Source of the DNA: Candidatus Heimdallarchaeota archaeon LC_3 | GTDB lineage: Archaea; Asgardarchaeota; Heimdallarchaeia; Hodarchaeales; LC-3 | DNA: 49,944 nt | Direction of reading: 5' to 3' | Assembly: GCA_001940645.1 (NCBI GenBank) | Contig: MDVS01000141.1 | Coordinates: 1 to 49,944 of the forward strand | Shown: positions 41,556 to 49,944 of the stretch, piece after piece | Layout of the letters: each line of letters starts with the position of its first letter | Numbering within the stretch: the stretch's first letter is position 1 | Translations under genes and position numbers: made by a program | Notes under the pieces: generated by a model | The model's database searches: none | What the model saw: only the letters and a program-made list of their open reading frames with translations | What the model was told of the DNA's origin: nothing

Positions 41556-44500
41556 TTATCGTATTAATTCAGAAATTTTAATTCTATTTGTTAGTTTCGC
41601 TGGAATATATGAACCTATTATTGCTGAAAATACTCCTAAGCTAAGTAATATTAGAATGATATCAAAAGGTATTATGAAAAGTTTAGCTACATAGTGTGAT
41701 GGTAGTAAGAGATTTAAGTAATTTCCACCGATTAACCCGATTACGATTCCTAAGAGACTACTTATAATTATGATAAAAACCGCTTCTAGCATAAATAACA
41801 GAATTGTATTTGCATCTGAGAAACCAAATGACTTAATTATACCTATTTCTTTCCTTTTATCTAAAATACGTATATAAAACACAAGAAAATATCCAATTAA
41901 AATTAAAATCAAAGAAAAAAAGAAATTTAAATTAAGAATGGATTGAATTGTTTCAAATTCCAAAGAATTCCTTGTAGTCTGTAAATACTCCATAGGTATG
42001 GAAAATTTATCAATTTGCCAAAAAGTATAATTACTCTTATAGGAATGAATAAGATCAATTGACTCATAACTTACCTTCTTGTTAACTATAAAACCACTTG
42101 TCGGATTATCAATTCCGAAAGAGGATTTTAAATTGATATTTGGAGCAATAATGAATCCTGTTTCTTTACTAGATATCCCTGGAGGGACCACACGCATAAC
42201 CCCAGCTAATTTCCCATGACCTTTATAAATTCCGTTTTTACCCGTTGTAAAGTATAACGTGGAATCAAGTTTTAGATCTTTTTCTAAAAATGTCTTTTCA
42301 TCGACTAGAATCGGTATTCTCTTTCCTTCTGGGTCTTTGAGAAATTCTTCATATTCAGTTTTGAATCTAGAAAGAATTTTATCAGTTGGTTCATTTACAA
42401 AGAAGGAATTTCCAATGTTTTCCGTATAGACAGTTTCAAAAAATGTTGAGACATTAATAAACAGGATTTTTACGATTGGGAAACGTTTCCACAAAAAATT
42501 TAGATATAGAGTTCGAACTGAATCTGGATACTCCGGATAAGATTGATCATGCAAAAAATATGCATCTGTCATAAAATATTGTGTGAATGTTTCTATCCGT
42601 TCGTCTTGGTCTAATAAATTTCTAATAGAGTCAAATTGATTGTCACCAATAGTCTGATAATTCTTTTTCACTTGCAGATGTAAATCTCCACCATTTGAAA
42701 CATAGGAATTGCGTTCATTTTCTACATTAAAGCTATTTATTACACCAAGAGATGTTATACCATAAGAGATTGTTAATGTAAGTACTACAAATGCTATAGA
42801 TGTTTGTTTTATCCGACATTTCATTTCTCTGGATATAAGAAACCACTGAGGGCTGTTTTTACCTATTTTTAGTCGTGTTTCAAGATAGTCAGGAATAAAT
42901 TTTAGAAGAATAGATATTGCTTTCACAAAACCGATAAAAACTAATCCTAATCCTAGCAACACGTAAATAATAACTAAATTTGATGAAATTAAGTCCTCAG
43001 GTAAACTAGTAATTCCTATTAAAATTATTACTCCAGAAAATCCTAAAATAAAAAAATCTCTAACCGATTTTTTAATAGTAATCATTTCTTCCCGTGTGAT
43101 TAAATTCATTGGTTCTATTTCAGTTTGATGCATTTCCTCAACAGATAAGTTAATTATTTGTTGAATAGGACGGATAGATCCCAGAAAAATAAACAAAAAG
43201 CTCAGAACAAAAAGAAAAATTATTGTAGTAGGATGAACAATAAATTGATCTGGAAGAACTCCTTTTTCCAACCAAAATTGAAGAAAAACGCTTGCAGAAC
43301 CGATAAGCAAGGATATCGAGCTTGCAATCAGGGATAAAAAAATCGATTCAGCTATTAAAAACAGAAAAATTTGTTGGTTGTCTACTCCTCGACTTTTTAA
43401 ATTACTAATCTCGATTCTACGTGATCGGTACACATATTTAAAGGAAAAATCAGCAAAATACCAACCAATTAATAAAATTGGTATTGATAGGATAATCACC
43501 CCGATTCGAACTGTTGAGGTCCAATAAGTGTATTCATGAAGGATTTCCTTTAATGGATAATGAAGTGTTACGGGATCTATGGGAGATCCTAAATAAGTAA
43601 CAATTTTATCTGTTAAATAATCAATGTTGTTCAAAAAATCAGCAGGATTTATCCAATCTATAGCAGAATTCTTAAAATGGACAAAAACTATTTTATTAAA
43701 AACAAATTGTAGTGGGGCAGATAAATCACCTCTAAAGTCTACACCAAGAAATACTGGTTGATAGGATAATTCATCAAAAAAAGAAGGAATAGTAAAATCG
43801 TTTTCCTCTATCAAAATTGCTCCTAATGAATCAATCATAATAATTTCTCCACTTTTTTCTATCATGAAAAATAAAAAAGGACTTGAATCAGATATAATAC
43901 CAGAAATGGTGAGTGTTGTTGACCAATTAGTTAATTTTGATTCAGGAAACATATCCGGAAATCCAGGTTTTGTACTACGCAACCAATCGAAAAGAGAAAA
44001 CTTGGTTCCGATAGAAGCATTGATTAAGAATCTATCGGCATAGGTTCGAGAAATAACTACGTTAGTGCCAGAAATATTAAAAATTCCCTCCTCAAGAATC
44101 ATATTTTTTTCATATCTCCTAAAATATCCTTCAGACATACTAATAACTGGAGAAACAGAAACAAAAGGATAATATTTGCTATTATTAACCCATTCTGGTA
44201 TTTCTTGTTGGCTCATACCGGCAGCATGCCACCTATGAACAATATTATAATCTTCGATCCAAGAAAATTCATTTTCTTTTCTCGATTCAATAAAATTAAT
44301 AATCTGTTCATCAGGTAAATCATGTTGATTGATCACGTAGTCTGAAACACGATCTGAGCCTTTTAGATATGTTGTTACTACTTTAAGAGCAGTATTGTCT
44401 ATATTTGTGGAAACTCCTGCAATTAATGACAGAGAAATGATTGTTCCAGTTAATAAAATTAAGATTCGTTGCTTATTTTGAATGAATTTTTTAAAGACCA

Positions 44501-47159
44501 ACATATAAAAGAAAATATTAATGTGAATTGATCTAAAAATGGATTCTATTAAGTGTAATATTGCTGAGCCTATATTAATAATTTTTAAATAACCGCTTTT
44601 TAATAGGGAAATGGTATATGACATATTTGTTAATTTCAAAAATATTCTAAGACTGATAACCCCCAAAATTATTAAAAACAGACTTATTAAGATATTAATT
44701 AATGTCATATAATGAAAAATATCAACATTGTACAAAAGTACCTCGAAGGATCTATTAATGAAAATAAAAGCTGCTATAGCACCAATAAATATTAATTCGA
44801 TTATCGATAATAAAATTACATAATTATCAAATGCTTTCAGCAAAGTCAGCAAAAAAACTACTATTGAAAATAAAATCATTGCTGAATTTACCAGTATTAC
44901 TGGTTGAAATATAGGATAATTGTAGGAAAAAGGTATTTTTATACCAGGTAATAATAATTCTACAGATAACTCGGTAAATGGTTGACTAACAAAAACTGCT
45001 AATAATATTAGAATTTCAAGGAAAAAAATTTGATTGAGAAAATGAATAAAATCAAGATAGGATTTTTTTTGGCCTAACTCTATTAAAACAACATCAATTT
45101 CTGGATTTCTTATATAAATCCACCATTCGCTGATCATCAACCATCCTAGTAGTATTGTCATTAGCAAGCTTAAATCTTTTAAAAGAGCAGTTATTTCGAT
45201 ATAGGGATATAATTCTTTTATAAATTCTTGATCTTTCAAAACTGTATTAATCGTTAATGACCGTTCTTCTGAAATAAATTGAATTCGGGGATTAGATAGA
45301 ATTTTCTGTAATATTAAATCTCTATCAGCGAAATCAGAGGTTCTTAACATCCAAAATGTAGTTTGATTGAGGTTTCGAATTATTTCTACTTCTTCTGGAT
45401 TCCTCTCCAGAAATTCTGAATTGGCAAGTTCTAAATCCACAATTCCAAAGGCCCTGAGACTTAACTTTTCTTCAAAAAAATTAGGGGGAAAATATTTGAC
45501 TAAACCAATTATAGTTAGGTTATAAGTTCTTAATATACGTTGATTATAATTTGTTAACGTCACATTCTCCCCAATGTCTTTTTCTAAAAGATCAGCATAA
45601 TTTTTTTCAAGAATAATAAACGAACGAGGGTTATCACCGACTTTAGACAATAGTTCTTTTGCTGATCCTCCGATAAACCAGCTATCCTGAATTAAGAAAT
45701 TATCCTGTAAATATTGGGAAGTATTGAAGATGATTAAATCGATATTAGTTTGGTATAAAGGAGGTAGAAAATGGTCTGAATTTACAATCACTCTTAGTAT
45801 AGAATTAATTTTCGAATTCAAAGGAAGTTGTTCATTTAATGATATAATTCTGTCCGGATTTTTTCCGTCCAGTCCAAATGAGTTGACGTACGTTGGATCA
45901 AGGCCTATTTTGATGTCACCCCCTACTTGATAATATGCATCATTTATAGAAGAGTTTACCATTGTAAAGTAAAGTGAGCTTTGCCACAGCGAAAAAAGCA
46001 AGAATATAAACAATATTGAAAACATTAATTGAGGTGATGTTTTATACGATGAGTGAAGAATTTTTTGTAGTGATCTCAGCTTTGATCCTTGAGGCAAAAG
46101 AAATAAGCTTAGCCAATATATAATTAGTAGCCCAACAATAATAGTGATGCTATTTATAAACGAAATAATTTTTGTGTCCAAAAAATACTCATAAATAAAA
46201 TATAAAAGCAGAATTACTAATAAAAATCTACTCAAAGGTAAAAAATTTTCATAAAAATATTTTTTAAATCTCTCAAAAGATGAATTGGCATTAACATTAA
46301 TATTTTTTGAATAATGGCTAACTATTATATCTATTACAACATAAAAAAACCTATCAATTGATAAAATCAAAACAAGTAATATACCTAGACTGAAAACAAT
46401 TACAAAAAGATTCCTAGAATGGCTAAATTGGTAAAAGATTAATTCTCTAATAAGAACTACACAAGTTATCGAAATAAATCCGAAAACGGTCAGATTAAAT
46501 AATTTGCTTTTTTTTTGAGATTGAATACTATAAGATTCGTATATTTGCTTTAATTTTTGAATATCTTTTATTAAAAGGATAACACTAACTAAATATAATA
46601 AAAAACCAACTAAAAATACCAAAGGAAGAAAAAAAATAACATCAGTTAGGTAATCAAAACTAAAAATCTGATTGAATATATATTCTTGATAAAAAGTAGT
46701 CGATTTGTAAGAATCACGATTGTTTAATAATAATAATCCTAAAATAAAACCTGAAAATATTCCTAATATTGCAAAAATTCCGGTTTTTATAATTATGGGA
46801 TTCCAAAACGTGGAAATTTTTAATCCACGCTGATATATTGCTAGATATTTTTCTTTATAGCTGTTCGAAAGCATTTTCACAGATTTTATTGTTAATAAAG
46901 TCCATAGAAGGAGAATAGGAATGAAAGTAAGGAGAAACAATTCTCCTTTAAAATGGACATTTGAGATTTCATCAGTGAAAAAGTCCTGAATCCAAAAAAA
47001 TACATTATTTATATTTTGGAAGGTCCCAATAAAGCTGAATGAAATAAGAATTGAGCTGATAAAGAAGGTTAAGAAATAATACCCAAAAGAAATATATTCT
47101 GAAGATTTATGTGGGATTTTTGAACCAAATAAGATTTTCCTTGAAAAGATCTTAATCAA
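41556..47159 (-). CDS. giant FtsX/MacB-like permease, 1867 aa
   Basis: A very large integral membrane protein with around twenty hydrophobic spans. Permease-like blocks, each a span followed by an extracellular region of 150-300 residues with N-glycosylation sites, begin near residues 385 (LMFSILFIFLLFSLWQSSLY), 890 (ILILLTGTIISLSLIAGVST) and 1455 (SIAFVVLTLTISYGITSLGV). FtsX-type cores are at about 1230-1330 (RRIEISNLKSRGVDNQQIFL) and at the C-terminus (RKEIGIIKSFGFSDANTILL, then GLIGGNYLNLLLPS and PAKLTNRIKISELIR). FtsX and MacB couple to an ATPase and act on extracellular substrates without being classical channels. Usual length is 400-850 residues; this has three MacB-like modules fused. 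No ATPase gene is in the window. Confidence 0.82.
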   Translation of the reverse strand: MIKIFSRKILFGSKIPHKSSEYISFGYYFLTFFISSILISFSFIGTFQNINNVFFWIQDFFTDEISNVHFKGELFLLTFIPILLLWTLLTIKSVKMLSNSYKEKYLAIYQRGLKISTFWNPIIIKTGIFAILGIFSGFILGLLLLNNRDSYKSTTFYQEYIFNQIFSFDYLTDVIFFLPLVFLVGFLLYLVSVILLIKDIQKLKQIYESYSIQSQKKSKLFNLTVFGFISITCVVLIRELIFYQFSHSRNLFVIVFSLGILLVLILSIDRFFYVVIDIIVSHYSKNINVNANSSFERFKKYFYENFLPLSRFLLVILLLYFIYEYFLDTKIISFINSITIIVGLLIIYWLSLFLLPQGSKLRSLQKILHSSYKTSPQLMFSILFIFLLFSLWQSSLYFTMVNSSINDAYYQVGGDIKIGLDPTYVNSFGLDGKNPDRIISLNEQLPLNSKINSILRVIVNSDHFLPPLYQTNIDLIIFNTSQYLQDNFLIQDSWFIGGSAKELLSKVGDNPRSFIILEKNYADLLEKDIGENVTLTNYNQRILRTYNLTIIGLVKYFPPNFFEEKLSLRAFGIVDLELANSEFLERNPEEVEIIRNLNQTTFWMLRTSDFADRDLILQKILSNPRIQFISEERSLTINTVLKDQEFIKELYPYIEITALLKDLSLLMTILLGWLMISEWWIYIRNPEIDVVLIELGQKKSYLDFIHFLNQIFFLEILILLAVFVSQPFTELSVELLLPGIKIPFSYNYPIFQPVILVNSAMILFSIVVFLLTLLKAFDNYVILLSIIELIFIGAIAAFIFINRSFEVLLYNVDIFHYMTLINILISLFLIILGVISLRIFLKLTNMSYTISLLKSGYLKIINIGSAILHLIESIFRSIHINIFFYMLVFKKFIQNKQRILILLTGTIISLSLIAGVSTNIDNTALKVVTTYLKGSDRVSDYVINQHDLPDEQIINFIESRKENEFSWIEDYNIVHRWHAAGMSQQEIPEWVNNSKYYPFVSVSPVISMSEGYFRRYEKNMILEEGIFNISGTNVVISRTYADRFLINASIGTKFSLFDWLRSTKPGFPDMFPESKLTNWSTTLTISGIISDSSPFLFFMIEKSGEIIMIDSLGAILIEENDFTIPSFFDELSYQPVFLGVDFRGDLSAPLQFVFNKIVFVHFKNSAIDWINPADFLNNIDYLTDKIVTYLGSPIDPVTLHYPLKEILHEYTYWTSTVRIGVIILSIPILLIGWYFADFSFKYVYRSRRIEISNLKSRGVDNQQIFLFLIAESIFLSLIASSISLLIGSASVFLQFWLEKGVLPDQFIVHPTTIIFLFVLSFLFIFLGSIRPIQQIINLSVEEMHQTEIEPMNLITREEMITIKKSVRDFFILGFSGVIILIGITSLPEDLISSNLVIIYVLLGLGLVFIGFVKAISILLKFIPDYLETRLKIGKNSPQWFLISREMKCRIKQTSIAFVVLTLTISYGITSLGVINSFNVENERNSYVSNGGDLHLQVKKNYQTIGDNQFDSIRNLLDQDERIETFTQYFMTDAYFLHDQSYPEYPDSVRTLYLNFLWKRFPIVKILFINVSTFFETVYTENIGNSFFVNEPTDKILSRFKTEYEEFLKDPEGKRIPILVDEKTFLEKDLKLDSTLYFTTGKNGIYKGHGKLAGVMRVVPPGISSKETGFIIAPNINLKSSFGIDNPTSGFIVNKKVSYESIDLIHSYKSNYTFWQIDKFSIPMEYLQTTRNSLEFETIQSILNLNFFFSLILILIGYFLVFYIRILDKRKEIGIIKSFGFSDANTILLFMLEAVFIIIISSLLGIVIGLIGGNYLNLLLPSHYVAKLFIIPFDIILILLSLGVFSAIIGSYIPAKLTNRIKISELIR

Positions 47160-47350
47160 ATCCTAATAATAATCTAATTTCTCCCGAATAATAATCTTAT
47201 TTCGACCGAAATATGATGTTAATATTGTTGAATATTCATTTTATTCATTTTTATTCTTATTTAGATTAGTCTATTTTCTTCTTCATAATAGTTGAGATTT
47301 CAATTTACAGAATTTCCTGAAAAATGAGACTCGTCTACACAAAAATTAAT

Positions 47351-47357
47351 ATATAAT
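47351..47357 (+). promoter_or_regulatory. TATA-like element before the signal-peptide remnant
   Basis: ATATAAT lies about 25 bases upstream of the TTG at 47381, the spacing for a leaderless transcript. Confidence 0.35.
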
Positions 47358-47380
47358 CATACCCCATTAATTCATTGACA

Positions 47381-47601
47381 TTGAAATCATTCAAAAAAGA
47401 ACTATATTTAATTATCATCTTATTTTTAGCAGTTTCTATTAAAAACAATACATTAGCAATTAAAACAGATGATTCTAAAGAATTAACTCTCTCATTAATA
47501 AATTTAAATCATGTAGAAGATTATTCTAACACAAATATTAGGTAAAAAAGTACAACGAGAAAGTTGTTATCAATATAATATCAATTGAAGCCACTTTTTG
47601 A
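47381..47601 (+). pseudogene. broken secreted-protein gene
   Basis: A TTG frame of 54 codons begins with a signal peptide (KSFKKELYLIIILFLAVSIK) followed by DDSKELTLSLINLNHVEDYS, and stops at 47545. In a shifted frame VKKYNEKVVINIISIEATF follows to a stop at 47601. The pattern (signal, T-L-S strands, KVVINIISIEAT) recalls the start of the secreted protein at 16167. No TTG start is assured. The rest of 47160-47380 holds the permease promoter region. Confidence 0.4.
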
Positions 47602-47682
47602 TTTCGATCAAAATCGTTTCTACTATTTTCTTCGTTATGACTGTGTTTTTTACTATTTTCTTTACTTAATAACCAATATATT

Positions 47683-47955
47683 ATGAAAACTAGAATTAAA
47701 CTTGAATCAAATGAAAATTTTACCCCGTCTTATGATGGTCTTAAATCAAATGAAAATTTTACCCCATCCTATGATGGTCTTAAATCAAAAAAGTTTATTC
47801 CTTCTTACGACAGCCTTAAAGCAGATAATAAATTCAAACCTACCTATGGCCGTCCTCGGAGATCAATATTGACCTTACCCTTTCGTCATTACAAAACATT
47901 GTTAATCTTAGTCGTCTTGATAGTTATTGTTTACATCATCACAACTTTTCTCTAA
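47683..47955 (+). CDS. tail-anchored 13-residue-repeat protein, copy 2 (5' truncated)
   Basis: A 90-residue version of the protein at 30152-30493. It has four repeat units (47701-47853) against five, then the same RPRRS and C-terminal span with few changes. Its first six residues, MKTRIK, are unrelated to copy 1, whose MEKDQKLKAEKPPYH was lost at the duplication junction. The new ATG is preceded by TATAT-like sequence, so expression is possible. The differing unit count shows that the 39-base units change easily. The partner gene follows after 33 bases. Confidence 0.65.
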   Translation: MKTRIKLESNENFTPSYDGLKSNENFTPSYDGLKSKKFIPSYDSLKADNKFKPTYGRPRRSILTLPFRHYKTLLILVVLIVIVYIITTFL

Positions 47956-48743
47956 TAGTTTTGAGGAAATTAGTTATTGTTTTCTCGGGTGCTTTCAATA
48001 AATATGTGTCCAATAATGAAGACCGATTTTGAATATCTATTTGAATTTTTGAGGTTTATTGTCTATCAACAATTCTATAGAGACCCAGATATTATAGTTA
48101 ACAGGACAAAATCCCAAAAAATAACTATTCCAAATTCCTCTAACGTGATATCAGCATTTTTAACTAAATGCAAGCCTCCTTTACAGTATTGGGACTCTGA
48201 TCGTCCAAAATTTTATCATCTTTTTCGTGAAATTTTAAAAATAGATATTCAGCCGGTTCTGGATTATTTTCAATCACAATTCAATATTAATGTTTTATCA
48301 GAGAATGTAGACAGCTTAGATCCCAAAGAAATGGTGTCATTGGTTTTATCGAAAATTTATGGACAATTTTATGAGAAAAAAATTAATGAAATTTATAATT
48401 CAATCGCTCAGAAGGAATGGAAAAGAGAAGAACGATTTGGTTTATTAGTAAATGAATATTCACTTTTGGTAAACATTCTATATTTACAAGAGTTAGCAGT
48501 TTTTACAGGAGTTCACCTTAAGATGAGTATTTTAATAAGAAAGTTGTTAAACGCGTTCCAATCGTTAGACAGAGAAAAATTTCTTTTAATTCAATATAAC
48601 CAAAAGTAAATGGGATTTTTAAATCTAAAACTAAAAAATTACATATCTAAATACCCTTTAATCTATGATTCAACAAACAAGTTAGGAACAAAAAATGAAA
48701 ATCAATTGTTTCAAAAGTAGTTTGTTTTATTGAAAAATAATAA
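47697..48743 (+). repeat. duplicated two-gene module, copy 2
   Basis: Direct copy of 30196-31282, 17.5 kb away. It starts at the first repeat unit and ends about 140 bases after the second gene; one 39-base unit is missing. The substitutions in the second gene are few, so the duplication is recent or kept alike by gene conversion. Confidence 0.88.
47989..48609 (+). CDS. helical partner protein of the repeat-anchor module, copy 2
   Basis: Near-identical to the protein at 30527-31144: about four residue differences (EKN to EKK, VNLK to VHLK, and H to QK at the end). The same GTG (47989) and ATG (48004) starts are conserved; an upstream TTG at 47977 is in frame only in this copy and is less likely. 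Most DNA differences are silent or outside the gene, hinting at purifying selection. No known family. Confidence 0.65.
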   Translation: MLSINMCPIMKTDFEYLFEFLRFIVYQQFYRDPDIIVNRTKSQKITIPNSSNVISAFLTKCKPPLQYWDSDRPKFYHLFREILKIDIQPVLDYFQSQFNINVLSENVDSLDPKEMVSLVLSKIYGQFYEKKINEIYNSIAQKEWKREERFGLLVNEYSLLVNILYLQELAVFTGVHLKMSILIRKLLNAFQSLDREKFLLIQYNQK

Positions 48744-48780
48744 TGGAATTGGATGATTTTTGAAGCTTTCTCAATATAAA

Positions 48781-48930
48781 ATGTTAAAAATAAAAAGCAA
48801 TCAACCTATAACAATTGAAATACCTTCAGAATATGTAGATTCAAGTAAAACATCAGTCGAAGGACAGTATGCCCTATTATTATTTATCTATAATAACTTA
48901 GAGACAATTATAGAATGCAACTTTCAGTAG
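48781..48930 (+). CDS. small hypothetical protein, 49 aa
   Basis: ATG to TAG encode MLKIKSNQPITIEIPSEYVD and 29 more residues with a strand-helix look (YALLLFIYNNLETI). It may be a small antitoxin-like protein or a truncated gene; a TTG at 48759 is in frame. The stop lies in a short palindrome. Confidence 0.35.
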   Translation: MLKIKSNQPITIEIPSEYVDSSKTSVEGQYALLLFIYNNLETIIECNFQ

Positions 48931-48940
48931 GTTTACCTAC
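48927..48940. promoter_or_regulatory. 14-bp palindrome at the end of a small gene
   Basis: GTAGGTTTACCTAC has 6-base perfect arms and a 2-base centre, covering the TAG stop. It could be a hairpin terminator or a protein site. Downstream, 48931-49084 has only a minus-strand fragment (CPEYLSTAKQVTQILHSKDA, IDFIGDGSMD) ending near 48950, without a start. Confidence 0.35.
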
Positions 48941-49084
48941 TTTGTTCAACGAAGTAAGGTTAATCCATCGAACCATCTCCAATAAAATCGATCGCATCTT
49001 TACTATGTAATATCTGAGTAACTTGTTTAGCTGTCGATAAATATTCGGGGCATCCTTAAGTTACATAGGGTGGCAAACTTATTA

Positions 49085-49094
49085 AGATATATAC
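49085..49094 (+). promoter_or_regulatory. TATA box of the Nudix gene
   Basis: AGATATATAC lies about 50 bases before the ATG at 49144, with GAGGAG at 49121-49126 between. Confidence 0.4.
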
Positions 49095-49143
49095 TAATCT
49101 AATGTAAATTATTAATAAATGAGGAGAATGAAGGTCGATAAAA

Positions 49144-49617
49144 ATGGAGATAAAACAAGAAATTCCAATTAAATCTTTTGTAGTTGTAGTATATGTTTGT
49201 CGAATAGAAAATAATAAATCAAAATACCTCATAATCTTACGAAACACCCCCTATTTAAAAAATACTTGGCAAATGGTTTCGGGGAAAATTGAAAAAAGTG
49301 AAAAAGGATGGGAATCAGCATTAAGAGAGTTAAAAGAAGAAACAAACTTGGTTCCTGACTTATTTTATTCTGCAGATAGGTTAGAGCAGTTTTATGAAGT
49401 TTCAAAAAATTGTATTCAAATTAATCCAATTTTTTTAGCTATTATTAAATCTAATCAAGAAGTTATACTCTCAAATGAACATAAAGATTTTAAATGGATA
49501 ACTAAAGAAGAAGCTCATAAATATTTAAAATTCAATCATCAAATTGAAACGATCGATTATTTGGAGGAAAATTTTGTTTCAAATAAGCCTTTTGAATTTT
49601 TAGAAATCAAAATATAG
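49144..49617 (+). CDS. Nudix hydrolase
   Basis: A 157-residue Nudix protein. The Nudix box runs from G47 to L69 (GKIEKSEKGWESALRELKEE plus TNL), with E53, R61, E62, E65 and E66 in place; the usual Gly before the last hydrophobic residue is Asn68. These residues bind divalent metal and cleave nucleoside diphosphate derivatives. The preceding TWQMVSGKIE and following YSADRLEQFYEVSKN resemble the dihydroneopterin-triphosphate pyrophosphatase and related groups, but the substrate is not certain. A TATA box and ribosome site precede it, and it appears monocistronic. Confidence 0.88.
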   Translation: MEIKQEIPIKSFVVVVYVCRIENNKSKYLIILRNTPYLKNTWQMVSGKIEKSEKGWESALRELKEETNLVPDLFYSADRLEQFYEVSKNCIQINPIFLAIIKSNQEVILSNEHKDFKWITKEEAHKYLKFNHQIETIDYLEENFVSNKPFEFLEIKI

Positions 49618-49767
49618 CTTAGATGAGAGGTCATTAGCACCAGAAGGTGTTTTTCTCTAAGCTGGAAAAATTCTTATTTTCTATTGGCATTGATTACCAA
49701 TTAGCTACTGTTTTCGCTTTTTGTAAATAAAAACAAACAGGAAAATAGCTGCCTTCTTTCATTACAA

Positions 49768-49944
49768 TTATACGAGTTTTTCTTGACCAGATCCATTCTT
49801 GGTTTTTTCTTGCTCAAGAGTTAAAGCAGTCTCATAGTCAGGGGCCTGATATTTCAGCACTAACTGATATTCTTCGAGTGTCGAAGCTCCTACAGCTTTG
49901 GCCTCAAGGTACAACTCATAATCGTCAAAATTACCATCCTGAAT
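49768..49944 (-). CDS. C-terminal end of a repeat protein (partial, right edge)
   Basis: The minus-strand frame from the right edge to the stop at 49768 gives 58 residues: GNFDDYELYLEAKAVGASTL, EEYQLVLKYQAPDYETALTL and a charged tail. The units F/Y-DxYxxxxEAKxxGAxTxEEYxL recur in Asgard and other archaeal proteins as short helical repeats, so more repeats are expected beyond the window. The stop and composition are convincing; the domain name is not known to me. Confidence 0.55.
   Translation of the reverse strand: MQDGNFDDYELYLEAKAVGASTLEEYQLVLKYQAPDYETALTLEQEKTKNGSGQEKLV

Overview
This is an AT-rich (roughly 30% GC by eye), archaeal-looking stretch that most resembles an Asgard archaeon, possibly of the Heimdall/Gerd branch. 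Pointers are: a Rag/Gtr-like small GTPase with an upstream longin/roadblock-like partner, a second small-GTPase fossil, AlaX-type editing protein, VapBC and HicBA modules, TATA-like promoters, and five secreted proteins ending in a Ser/Thr-rich stretch, one membrane span and a basic tail. No ribosomal or other phylogenetic marker and no tRNA or rRNA was found, so the placement is inference.

Layout. 0-3 kb: a small unknown gene, a zinc-less MDR oxidoreductase and a propeller-like protein. 3.4-4.8 kb: a translationally coupled longin-like/GTPase pair. 4.8-10.9 kb (minus): a block with a catalytically dead Mrr-like protein, a SLOG/LOG Rossmann protein, a 770-residue N6-adenine DNA methyltransferase, an alanyl-tRNA editing protein and a TPR protein. 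11.3-14.7 kb (minus): a coiled-coil/winged-helix protein and a TPR-nitrilase fusion. 15-28.7 kb: an accessory zone with a frameshifted rhodanese-TusA locus, PIN fossil, VapBC, HicBA, two copies of a nucleoside deaminase, a DUF6326-MDR-DUF6326 operon, a NosD-like surface protein and several broken small genes. 28.9-41.5 kb: a methyltransferase, a two-gene module encoding a repeat-containing tail-anchored protein plus a helical partner, a DUF285/BspA-like surface protein, another NosD-like protein, remnants of a GTPase, an aldo/keto reductase and a leucine-rich-repeat protein, and a glycosylation-rich secreted protein. 41.5-47.2 kb (minus): a giant 1867-residue FtsX/MacB-like permease. 47.7-49.9 kb: a second, 5'-truncated copy of the two-gene module, a Nudix hydrolase and the end of a repeat protein running off the right edge.

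Two themes stand out. First, long genes (770, 812, 937, 1867 codons) are intact, while about ten short genes are broken by apparent single-base changes, mostly in homopolymers; this suggests an eroding accessory region, although sequencing error must be excluded. Second, there are several local duplications (deaminase, two-gene tail-anchored module, DUF6326, MDR paralogues). The best candidates for an undescribed system are the tail-anchored 13-residue-repeat protein with its helical partner, and the Rag-like GTPase with its longin-like partner.
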